Source: Coturnix japonica (lineage: Eukaryota; Chordata; Aves; Galliformes; Phasianidae). From it: 64,000 nucleotides of DNA. The first letter of the stretch is position 1. The number at the start of each line of letters is the position of its first letter. The translations under genes and the position numbers were made by a program. The notes below the pieces were generated by a model. It was not told where the DNA came from. It searched no databases and saw only the letters and a program-made list of their open reading frames with translations. Shown here piece by piece: positions 1 through 11,600 of this stretch. The stretch spans positions 5,542,512-5,606,511 of the forward strand of contig NC_029532.1 in assembly GCF_001577835.2 (NCBI RefSeq), written 5' to 3'.

Positions 1-199
1 CACTCCTCAAGCAGGTGGGCACCCCCTGGAGCCATTGGCACTGCTGTCCCTAACACTGAACTTCGTGTTTCTCTTTGGCCCTCTGCTACTTGTCCAGCCC
101 TCCTCAACTGATGGAACAGTTGGTCTCTGGTCCTTTCAGAGCACATCTGCTCTTTTTAAGATGCTATCTCTTATAGCGCTCTTTTAATCTATAGAGAGG

Positions 200-275
200 G
201 AAACAGTTGTGTTTAATTAATTGCTCCCTAAATAAACTAATTACAGCCAGTAATTTCAATGCACTTTGCACGCAG
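200..275. promoter_or_regulatory. AT-rich ATTA cluster, possible distal enhancer
   Basis: The block contains several homeodomain-type cores in close succession, including TTTAATTAATTG near 212, AACTAATTACAG near 235 and a further AATT run. It sits about 5 kb upstream of DBH, a gene whose mammalian promoter is driven by the homeodomain factors PHOX2A/B. The function is inference from motif density only; AT-rich neutral DNA could give the same picture. Confidence 0.2.
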
Positions 276-3200
276 TTCAAACGCCTGAGCAGGGATCTGA
301 GCACAAGTCTGACAGCAAGAAATGAAAGCAAGGGGACAACAAATAGTTCAGCTTTGGAAAGTCCACTTCAGACCATCAGTGTTTAATTATCACGGGCTGC
401 ATTGGTTAGCACTGAGCAGTCCATATCATGGTTCTTTTTCAGCTCTGCTTCAAGGTTGCTCGGGTTTTGCGCAGAACATATTGGAAAGCTATGCCAAGAA
501 GACACAGTTTTAGCTTTTTATTACTCTTATGGGTCAAACGTCATTGCCTGGCAATTTATCATTGCATCTTTGTTGGGAAATGTGAAAGATAGAGGCTCGT
601 TTTCGGGCCATTCATTTCAGTTTCAGTACCCCTATCCCTGCATGGAAATAAACAGCCTCCTTCCTTCCTGAGCTGCTTTTATAACCAATATGTCAAAGCA
701 ATTCTTCACAGATCTGAACCCAGGACAGCAGCAAGGAAAAACAATGTTACAGCAAGGACTTAGCGAATACTTGAGCTGCCTTCAGCAAGTATAGATCTTA
801 TTTTGTGGAACCCGAACACCAGATCCATTTACTCTAAAAGCAACCCTGCAAAGATCAGCTATCGAACCTGTGAAGGAGAGAAAGGTTTTTATGCCATATT
901 TCCGTAGCCTGTTGTGAGCACAGCTTTCTTGTGCCAGGGACTGAACAAGAACAGGGTGCAAAGAGCTGTAATCCCGCAGACTTTGCAACAGACATTATTG
1001 CAGAAGGGAAGTGCTAATGAGGAGCTGCAGCATGGGAGCCAGTCACAAGCCTCGAGAGCTGGCCACAAGCCAGTGACAACTTCCATTGGCTCTCCTTGCC
1101 GTTTGGAAGGGGTCCCGTGCCTGCCAAGGCTGTGGGATAAACAGAGCAGCAACAGCCAGGAGCCAAACCATTTGTAGGCTTTAAGTAAGGTGCATGCATT
1201 ATAAGCAGCTGCTTCCCCCCAATGCCTCCACTGGTGTATGCACAGCATAAGTGCACCCCTGCATCCACATGTTCTTTTTTCCTCATACCTGCCCCAGGGC
1301 TTGGGATCAAACTGCCCAGGAATATCTCATGATCTGCATCATTCAGCATCTGAATCAGGCTTTTCCCCCCCCCTCCTTCCCCAAGGTACCGCTCACAATG
1401 TGCTGCCTTCAGGGAGAAGCAGACTTGGTTATTGTGACACGAGTGACATCTTCCTTCCAAACGTGGCTCTATTTGACCCTTGGATTATGTGGCCACCAAC
1501 CAGAACCAAAGCTGGTTACGGCTGAAGCCACATAAGGCAAGTCTGTACTGGAGCCACGTTGAATTATTCATATATATAATATTTATCCACTATATCTACC
1601 CTTTATTATACCTTCTGGTAACTCTCCTGTTGCAGGTATCAATGGCTATGGGAAAAGCTATGAGGAGGGCTGGCAGCAGGGAGCAGAGCCATGCAGAAGT
1701 GCTTTAGGGCTGCAGGGAAGGGAGCTGGAAGGCCATGAGGTGACCATGGGAAGGTGCCATGGATGGAGAATGGAAGCTCGTTTAATCCTGCCTGGACCAT
1801 CTTTTGCAGGGACACGTGAATCCGTGTTACAATGCGTGGAGATGGGTATTGCAAAGCCACTTTATTTATGGTGCTTTTATTGGCAGGGGAGTGGGAGTGC
1901 AATACAATTTTAGCCACTGTGATGTCTCTATCTCCCTTACATTCCACCTCCATTTCTAGAGCTGTTTTTGCTCTGAATTACACAATTTCTTCAACTGCAC
2001 AAAGGGACTTGCTGTACCTGGCATGGCTCAGCCTTGCTGGGTGAGGACACCTCCAGCAGCTGAGTGTATGTCTCCAGCATCACCAGTCCCGTTCCCCTCC
2101 CACTGCAGGCAGCAGAATCCCATCCCATAAGGCAGCAATAGGGGAGGGCTGCATGGCACTCAGCTCGGGCCAGCTTGAGCATGGCAAAAGGCACAAATCA
2201 CATCATGGTCTGCAGAGAGCACAGCCCAGAGGGAGCCTCTAAGAGCTATGGAGCCTGAGACCACCATGATATCAGCTCGGTTATGCTCCAGTTCTCAGAT
2301 GCAGCCCAAATCTCTCCCACCTCCCACTGACACCATCCACCGCATCACACAACCCTGTATAAACAAACCCAGCAAATGCTTTTGTCTCTTCCTGTCCTTC
2401 TCAGATATTTTGGGTATTTGTGGCAATCTCTCCTGTTTATATAACAAAGCCACAGCCCAGTGTTTGTGGCACCATATCCATGGTAACCCTAATATAGCAT
2501 GCACAGGCAAGTAGGATTTCATTAGGTGGCTCGGCTGTGGCAGTGTTTGGGGGAAGCAATGGGGATGGAATATCTCTGTGGTGCCCCCAGTGAGAAATGC
2601 TGCTCTCTTTTTGCCAGCTGTGGCCTGTCCCTGCTCCCACATCACCCCATCACCACGCCATGGTGCTTGCTGTGACTCATCCCCCTCACCTTTCATGCTT
2701 CAAAGAGCTGCAAGTGTTCACCCAAACTGCTCAGGATCCTCCAACAGGAGCCATGAAGCTGGGGTTCATTTCTGTCTCCAACGTGGGGAGATTCCTCCAG
2801 TGGTGCAAGAGAGAGAACATTTGGACCTGAAGAAAAGAAAAAAGGGAAACACCTTAGGAGAAGGCAGGAAGCTGGGAAGAGCAGAAGCTGTGCAAAGGTG
2901 ATGCTCTCATTTGCAGCCCTCATGCTGTAAGACACAGACATGCACCAGGAGGAGGGAATGCCTCTTCCCACTCACTGCTGCTGGGTCACGGGCTCCTCTG
3001 AGCATCCTGCCTCAGCCAGCACCAACATTAGCAGCTGAGTTAAATAATGACCATCTCTGGCAATGGTATGACACAAACCCAAAGGCAAGAGGTTGGTCTG
3101 TCCAGAGAGGGGAATCAAGCAGAAGTCCCTGGGACCCTTCTCAGCCCCGTGAGCATCTCTTGTACGTGCCAGACCTCTCTGCCACCCCATCAGGGCCAGC

Positions 3201-5100
3201 CTGAGTCACAGGCTGCTTAAACTCATCAGCACCCAGGAAATCTGATCAGGGCAGTGGCACAGGGCAGGATCTGGCCGTGGACAAAGCCCCAGGGCATGGG
3301 ATGCTGTGTGCGTGCTGCAGCCCAGCACAGAGGGAGCAGACAGCAGCCTTCCCTCTGTGCCCTCCCTCACCCTAATCGAATTTACATCCGTGTTAGCAAG
3401 GCAATGGATTATAGCTTGGAGGGGTGCTGCCTGCTTCAATCCCTAATTCAGTGCATCAGTTGTGCTTAAGCCTGCTTACCTGTAAGCAAAGCTGCTGCTG
3501 GGTTCAGACAGCACCTAGCGTGGCTGTGCTGGTGTCTGGGGGACTGTGCATTAAAAAGAACCCTTCTCCAGGGGCTCAAGGCACTGTGCAGGTATCCTCT
3601 GTGCATTACTACACTCTTAGCTCTTCTTGCTGGGGTGGATGGAGCAGAGCAGAGGAGCTCCACAGAGGATATGGGATGCTGCCACGTCAGTGCAACAGTG
3701 CTGTGTCAGCTCCAGCAAGAGGTCAGCACCAGAGGAAAGCTGCTCTCTCAGTGCTCTGCTTTCAGGACAGGGGCTGAACATGCAGCTCCCCAGCGTCTCT
3801 CTCACCCCATGGCCTATGGGAGCTGCTCTGAGATTGCCCCAAGCAGACCAGGTGCTGGAGTCAGCAAACTGGCATTGCTACCTCTAGGTTAAGTCTTAAA
3901 ATATCCCCCAGAGCAAGACACAGACGGCTGGAAGCTTGTTCCTTGCCTGGATTTATGGAGCAGCAACCTGTGAGAAACTAAAGAAGGGAGAGATATATAC
4001 ATATTTTTTCTTCTCTTTAAGTAAATTCTCACTGCTTATCTCCAAAGTTCAGCTGTTCTCAAGCTGACCTGCCTGCTTAATGCTGTTCCACTGCAAATTC
4101 CTTCTGTACAGGAAGGCTCAGACACTCCACTTGCACGTGCCAGAAGCATGGAGTTTCATCTCTAATAGAACTTGTTAGCTAAGGACCCCATCTCACCCCC
4201 TGATGAGGATCATTTTCCTTCCTTCCGTGCTGACAGCTCAGCTTCTTTCCCCTTAGAATTAGGAAACGAAGCCAAGAGAGGAGATGAAGCCAATGAGGCT
4301 GTGCTTGGAGGTTAGAAATGGGGCAAGGCACCGATCTGTTCTTGCAACCAGAAATCCACCCGAGGAGCCAGGGCTGGCACAAGAGGAGCATCCATCTGAT
4401 GCTTTCTGCTGAGGAACTCAGAGCACAGCATGTCCAGGACTGAGCCCAGGAGCCTTGAGCATGGTGGGGATGCTGCTTCCAACTGTAGCGTGCAGCTGAG
4501 CTGATCTGGGTTGAGCTGTGCCATTGTGGGGATGCAACCCCTTGGCTGCTCCTCTCCTGCTGTGTCACAGCTGGGTAAAACATCACCAAGTGTGACCGAT
4601 GGACACACACTGATGATCCATTAAAACACCCACGGACTGAGGCTGATTTGTTTTCCCTTAGAACTGGGAAGTGCAGAGCTGCCCTGGTGACTTTGCTGTA
4701 AGGAACATGAGCAAAACCTGAGCTGTGAGGGGATGGAGGGGGCTCTGTACAGCACTGAGAGCATCGCTGGTTGTAGGAGCCAGCATCAATAGAACAGGGC
4801 CACAAGCTCTGAGTCCAATCAAGGCAATGTGTATGTGGATCTGAGAGCTTGAGGTGGTTAATGTAGAAAAATTAATAACCTAAGGAGAGGTGAGAAATGG
4901 GACACTAGAAGCATCTTTAAGCAAAGAAGCAACAAACACAGGGGCTCCAAAGTAGCACACAGGGCTAAGCTGGTGTGGAAGCAGAATGTGTTCCTGCAGG
5001 GAGCAGCCTGCAAGTGAGCAGCACTTCTTAGCTACTAAGGATGATTTAGGAGCGAATAAGATCAGCCCAGTCGAGTTCAATTGCTATTGATAATGTCCAT

Positions 5101-5309
5101 GTGCAATTAGAGCCAATTAGAGGGATGCAGAGAATGACAAGTGTTTGGCCAGGAGGTGGGGAGGGGGGGGAGCATATAGGGGGGTTCAATACCACAATCC
5201 AATTTCCCCACAACCAAATGCAATTAAAGGATAGCACTTACCCAGCTCACCCAGGAGGGCCAGCACATAAATGGCAAAAGCCAGGAGGGTGGGTGCTGTC
5301 CTGCCCAGC
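5101..5309 (+). promoter_or_regulatory. DBH: Candidate DBH proximal promoter
   Basis: Two AATTAG motifs 10 bp apart (ATTA cores at 5106 and 5116) and a third ATTA at 5223 lie just upstream of the coding start, in the place where PHOX2 sites sit in mammalian DBH promoters. Two TATA-like strings are present: CATATA at 5173-5178, wedged between G-runs, and CATAAAT near 5265. The first would start transcription near 5205; the second would start it near 5295, giving a very short leader to the ATG at 5310. The promoter role is inferred from position and motifs. Confidence 0.4.
5158..5184 (+). other. G-run cluster in DBH promoter (possible G-quadruplex)
   Basis: Runs of 4, 8 and 6 G occur within 27 bases, and the last two flank the TATA-like string CATATA. 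The 8-G run can supply two tetrad strands, so a four-tract G-quadruplex is possible on the + strand. Confidence 0.4.
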
Positions 5310-5651
5310 ATGCAGACCCACGGCAGCACGCCTTGCCCCTGCCCCAGCTTCAGGCTGCGGGAGCTGGCATCCATGTACTTCACCATGGTGGCTGTGTTCC
5401 TGGTCATCCTGGTGGTGGCTCTGAAGGGCTCGGCACCTCGCAGCACCTATTTCCCCTACAAGGTGCCCCTCGATCCTCAGGGGCTGCTGGAGCTCTCGTG
5501 GAACGTCAGCTACCCCGAGCAAGCCGTGTATTTCCAGATCCTCATCAGGGAGTTCAAGTTTGGGCTCCTCTTTGGGATGTCGGACCGAGGCGAGTTTGAG
5601 AACGCAGACCTGGCCATGCTCTGGACTGATGGTAACAGTTCATATTTTGGG
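5310..5651 (+). CDS. DBH: DBH coding exon 1 (residues 1-114)
   Basis: Encodes the cytosolic tail, the signal anchor (MYFTMVAVFLVILVVALKGS) and the first half of the DOMON domain, including the ELSWNVSY and LFGMSDRGE signatures with an N-glycosylation site. It ends in phase 0 at TTTGGG followed by GTGAGT. The ATGs at 5271 and 5310 both have A at -3. Confidence 0.93.
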
Positions 5652-8600
5652 GTGAGTTTTGTTGCTTTTGTGGCTGTGTTTGGGGTCACTGCCTGATGGG
5701 TGAATTTGACCCCTGTGGGTTTGGAGGAGTGGGTGCAGGGCATAGCACCAGGTCCAAGTGGTACAAAGGGGCTGCAGGGTTTCTGATCCAGACGTTGATG
5801 CTGTGGGTTTGGTATAGGATCTTAAATGCAAAGAGGAAGGGATAAATACAGCAGCACATCAGCATGGCTAACAGAGCCAAGCCCTGGGTGTCTGCTGTGT
5901 CTGCAGGAGCTCCAACAGGTGGTTGCACTGAGCAGCTCTACCACACACACACATGCAGGAGGCACCCACAGCTCAGTTCATTGAGCTCTGCTGCCAGCAA
6001 CATTAAAAATTAACCTACAGCTCCCATTACTGACTTTGAGAAAGTGCAAAAGTTATCGAGCAGAAAGGTTGCTCCTGCCAGCGCCAATAAGGCAGCTGCA
6101 GCTCACGTCTGCAGCTACAGCAAAGATCAACAGGACGCAGGAAAACGCAACCTGACGGCTGACTGCCTGCAGCACGGCGTTATCAGAAACTAAACATGCA
6201 GAAGTATTTGGGCAGCTTGTAAATCCTGATGGGAGCAGAACGGGAAGGAGACGACTCATTTCTAAATCTGCTCTGCTGCAGGTCGCTGCCCTTTCCTACA
6301 GTGCCCATTGTAGGCTCTTGTAGCAGGAAGACCAACCACCCAGTAACTAACCCTGCGCTCTCCCCGTCCCCAAACCACCCCAGTAATTGCTGCAGAATGC
6401 AATTCATATGTTTCCCCATGTGAGGCTTTCCAGTAAGTTAAGTTTTACCTCTCTGCTTGCTTGAAATTAGCCATAAAACGTATTCTTTTGCAATCAGCCG
6501 CGATGTGATCTGCAGAGCAATGAAAGGATAAAAGAGAAGGCTGATTATCTGCGCTGTTTTCCTGCTAATTACCAACCATTCAGGATGTGGGATGACCTGA
6601 GTGCTACAGTATTTCACAGCACTGTGTTAAAAAACCATAAAGTATAATTCCTAATCTCGCTGAATGAGCGCCACGCAGCATTCGGGCTTTCATCTGGTGC
6701 TGCACAGCATCCTACCAGGAGGTTTCTATAACCTCTCCAGCCCCGGTGTTCTCCCTCCCAGCAGCCTTTCTGCTGGATGTCAGCTGTTAAAAGATCCAAA
6801 TTTGCTCAGCCCCCCCATGTACTACAAGATTAATTTGCGCAACACGCTCCTATGAAAACAAATGTCAAGCTAGCTTCATGGAGCTGATTTTACTCTCCCC
6901 CTCTAAGGACAATATGTTCTCAAAATACCACTCTATACTTCTGGCTGAAATGGTGCCAAGATGCTTTATTCTCTTTCTTCTCTTTCTTCCCCCAAGATAA
7001 GAGAAGCAGTGCCACTTGCAGTGCTGCAGCGAGGTACTTCTTGGAGGCCTTTTCTTGGCAAACAAAAGCCATCAACAGGAGATGCAAACGATCGAGATAA
7101 TAAGGCTGCTCAAATCCAAATTACAGATGGATTTGTACTCCCAGCCTTCAGTCTTTCAGCATAGGAGCACCATACTGCTTTGCTTCTCGGTGTGGCTTTG
7201 TCACCACCAACAACCAGGTTAAAGAGGAGTGAGCCAAAGAGGAGGGTGACCCAGAGAAGGGTGATTCAAAGGAGGTGATCCAAAAAGGAGTGACCCAAAG
7301 AGGGGCCTTATGACCTGTGCACCACTGAAGGTCCCCACCCTGAGCCCTGGGCCCACATAAGACCTGCTGCCTCCCTGCTTACTGGGTGCTCTCCCTCCAC
7401 AGGATGCCTGGAGTGATGCCGAGGGGCAGCTGCACATGGACTCCCAGCAGGACTATCAGCTGCTCGGGGCTCAGAAGGCTCCTGAGGGATTCTACCTTGT
7501 CTTCAGAAGAGCCTTCAGTACCTGTGACCCCAAGGACTACCTTATAGAGGTATAGCATTACCCTCTTCCCATTGCAGTATCCTCAGCCCCATCCTCAACA
7601 CCCATAGCACCAAGCAGAGTTTCAACCCCTGACCTCACCACTGTTATGTTTTGGGGGCAGCATCAGGTGTTTGTGCTGCTTAGAGCAGAAAGGAAGCATG
7701 CTACAGATGTCATGAGCAACGTTTGGCACAGTCTGTTTACAACCACTTCTAAACCTCTATAACATGTAGATTTTAGCTTGTTTGCATCACCCGCTCCTGT
7801 TGAGCATGTGTTAGGTCTATATAAATCCCTTCCTGCATCACTTGGGTTTGCAGTCTGCAGCCAAGCGTTACACTGAGATGTTGCTCAGCGGGAGACAAGC
7901 AGGAGGCTGCAGTAGGAGCTGAGCAAAGGTGCAGCAGAGTTCCCTGGGTCCAGCAGCACCTCCTCAGCCTGCAATACTTCCAGCAGAGCCTCTCACTGTT
8001 CACTCATAGATCATAGAACAGCTTGGATTGGAAGAGATCTTAAATATCATCCAGTTCCAACCCCACTGCTGTGCACAGGGTTGTCACCCACCAGCTCAAG
8101 CTGCCAGGACCCCAGCTAATCTGAACTTGAATCTCTCCAAGAATGGGGCAACCACAGCTTCTTTGGGCAATGTAACTCCCTAAAGGAATATGGGAGAAAG
8201 AGAGACCCTAGGGGAGGTGTTCTGGTGCCCTTGGCTCACTCCAGGACTCATGCCACCAGCATCGATACCAGATGTCCACAGCTACCACTCAGCATGCAAA
8301 ACTACCTGTCTTTGCTCTTGCTTCAGGATGGCACTGTGCACCTTATCTATGGGATCCTGGAGCGCCCCGTCCATTCCCTCCACGCCATCAACATCTCTAC
8401 CTTGTATAGAGGACTGCAGAGAGTGCAGCTGCTGAAACCCAACATCACCATCCCTGAGCTGCCCAGTGATGTGAAGACCATGGAGATAACGACCCCCAGT
8501 ATTGTTATTCCCAGCCAGGAGACAACATACTGGTGTTACATCGCAGAGCTGCCTGACAGCTTCCCCAAACACCACATTATCATGGTAAGGGGCAGATCAG

Positions 8601-11600
8601 TTGTGTTCACATCCCTTTAAGCCTTTCTGCAAAGCCCACTGCTTTCCCTGCCTTTCCACAGGGAGGATTTTGAACCCATAGGCATTCCTCACAGCAAAAC
8701 AATTGGGCATATGCATACTGTGTGGGGTGGCAGGGGGGATGGGCACCCAGCAAGTAAAGGGGAAGCCTGACGTGAGCTGCAGCGAGAGCACAGGGATTTA
8801 TAGGGGAAAAATGGCTCTGCAATGGAAAGCTTAGAAGGAGGATTTTCTCTCCCAACAGATGGTGTGAAATGAATCATCTGTGTGTAAGTAAAAAGTACGT
8901 AACTCCTGATACCTTCCCGCTGCTGAGGATCAGTTCTGCAGCTGGTGATTTTGGCCAGAGCCACTCAGCAGCCTTTCTACCCCAAACCCACCTCTTTGTG
9001 CCCGGAGCAGATGCTGGCCAAGAATGGAGCCCAAGAGCTGCAGGCTGTGGGGCCAGGACCCTCTTTGTGGAAAACTGAAGCCCTCTCCACCTAGAAAAAA
9101 CAGCAAAGGGCTTGGTCAGCACAAAGCAGGGCAAGCTCTGCTACTCATCCAGTGCATTCCCCTTCAGGGAGTGTAGCAGATGTTTCTCCAGGGGCTCTGA
9201 TGGCCAGCCAAGAGCTCTTGGTCCTTGGTCTCTCATGCCCAGGGCTCAAGCATCTCCTGGCATAGTAAAACTCAATAGTACATACCCATAGTAGGCTCTG
9301 TGTGGAGCACGCATGAACATCACAACCAGGGATGGGTTCTCAGATATGGTCCTAATGCATTTCCCTCCTTCTCGGATGTCCCTTTGCAGTATGAGCCAGT
9401 GATCACAGCGGGTAATGAAGCCCTGGTCCACCACATGGAAATCTTCCAGTGCTCAGCTGAGTTTGACAGCATCCCCCATTACAGTGGTCTGTGTGACTCC
9501 AAGATGAAGCCAGAGAGGCTCAACTACTGCAGGCATGTGCTTGCAGCATGGGCCATGGGAGCGCAGGTGGGTGCAAGATGGGATCCATCATCACTCCTGG
9601 GCACCTTTCCTGCCATCTCTCAACTGTTTCAGGCCCATTCTCATGGGAATGAACATCCCTGCATGGGCTGCCCCAACTCCAATTGGGATTTGGGTTCATG
9701 TGAGCACCCTATTCTCCTCCAGGATACCCTTGCATTCCCTCCTCACCTCAGTCCACCTCCTCAGCTTCACAAATCAGTGTGATTCCCTCCCTCCTCAGTG
9801 ATTATGTTATCCCAAGAGGCCTTTAGATGCAAGAACAGCTCAACATTAAGAACAACAGAGGGAACAAGTCACATCCCCCAGCCCATAGCAGGGCTCAGGA
9901 TTACACCCATACCTTCCTCTCCTTGGTCATTTCAGCTTAGTTTTCATGAAAACCACCCCATTTGCTCCCTTAATGCCATCCCTCTGTTTCCAGGCTTTCT
10001 ACTACCCCAAAGAAGCAGGGCTTGCCTTTGGTGGTCCAGGCTCCTCCAGATATTTGCGCCTTGAGATTCACTACCACAACCCTCTGATATTCAAAGGTGA
10101 GTGGGGGGCATGGTGACACCCAGTGCCTTGCCAGCAAGACATGAGAGAACTGGGTTAGTGCCAGGGATTATCAGGGAACAGGCACCAGAGCCTGGATCCA
10201 TCCTCAAGCACAGGCAGGGAAGATGCTCAGCACCTTTACTTAGGGGGAGTGCTATGGGGTGCCCCCCAACTTCAGTGCAAGGTGGTGGTGATGGATCTGA
10301 GCTCAGAGCCAACAGTGATACCAAAGTCAACAGAGAGACAGCACCAACCTGGCTAGGGATAGGGGAATTTAGTTGTTGTTTTAGTGGTGATCCTGCTTCA
10401 ATAACATTGTCAGGAGACACATCAAAAAAATAAAAGGATTGCAAACAACCCAGTTTCTTCATTTACATAAAATCATGTAACTTCTTGACTACCCAAGTGT
10501 ATTTTTAGGAGACCAGAGCATATGTACTGTAGATCAACCATAGCACATTCAACAACTTGAGAAGAAACACATCTATAAATATGGAGCTCACGTCTTTCAT
10601 AACTTATCAGCTTTGCTATGTTAACCAGTAGGGTCTCCCTTGTTATCCTCATGCCATGATGGGTTCCAACCCAGAGACTGGAGGCTCACAGCCAGCCCCA
10701 CATCTCCAGGGGGAATTTGCATTTTCCCTCTTGCTGTGTTCCTAGTAGGAACATGGCTTTCATCCTTTGGACAAATGACTTAAACAAGAGCTGTGTTTTT
10801 GAGAGTCATAGAATCATTAATGTTGGAGAAGGCCTCAAAGATCATTAAATCTCCCTTCACTTATACCAAGCTGAGCACCCTTTCTCAGTCCTGAGCCCAT
10901 GCTGTGTTTGATGCCCTGTTCTCTCTCCTGCCAGGACGCCGTGATTCCTCAGGAATCCGCCTGTACTACACAGCCAGCCTGCGTCCCCACGATGCTGGCA
11001 TCATGGAGCTGGGCTTGGTCTACACACCAGTGATGGCCGTGCCCCCAGGGGAGACCTCCTTCATCCTCACTGGGTACTGCACTGACAAATGCACCCAGAA
11101 GGTGAGTGCCTGGCACCCCAACTCCCTGAGCCCTTTCACATGGGGTCATGCTGGGAGGAAGCCCCCTGTATGCGACCAACAGTGAGCAGCTGGTTGGGAT
11201 GCATTGAATTCCCCAGGAAGGTATCTCTCCTCTGGAACCACCTGCTCCATCTCCCCACAGTACCATAACCCCCTAGGAGGTCATACTGCTGTGCCATGCT
11301 GGGTGCTTTGCTCTATGGGAATGCAGAGATCACAGAGTCATAGAATGGCTTGTGTTGGAAGGGACCTTAAAGGTCATCTACTTCCTAATCTCCTGACATG
11401 GCCTCTGCATTCTGGAGCTCCTCAAGGGCTCACTCAAGTACATTTTCAAACTGCCCACCCTGTTCTCAGGGAGGTTTTAGTGGGTATTTTTGGGTATATC
11501 CTTCCCCAGGCACTGCCTACAGATGGGATCCGCATCTTCGCCTCCCAGCTCCACACTCACCTGGCAGGGAGAAAAGTGGTGACTGTGCTGTCACGGGATG

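Larger units (their letters stand above)
1..5309. other. Intergenic DNA upstream of DBH
   Basis: I recognise no exon of a known protein here on either strand. The longest open frame (complement of 4179-4805) looks like nothing I know and has no supporting gene structure. I looked for FAM163B, the neighbour of DBH in mammals, and saw none of its protein. The stretch holds an AT-rich, ATTA-rich block near 190-330 and ends in the DBH proximal promoter. No CR1 copy is obvious. Confidence 0.6.

Noticed and set aside
4179-4805. A 208-codon open frame on the - strand upstream of DBH
   Set aside because: Cys- and Trp-rich without any motif I recognise, no splice or promoter context, and no match to the neighbours expected here.
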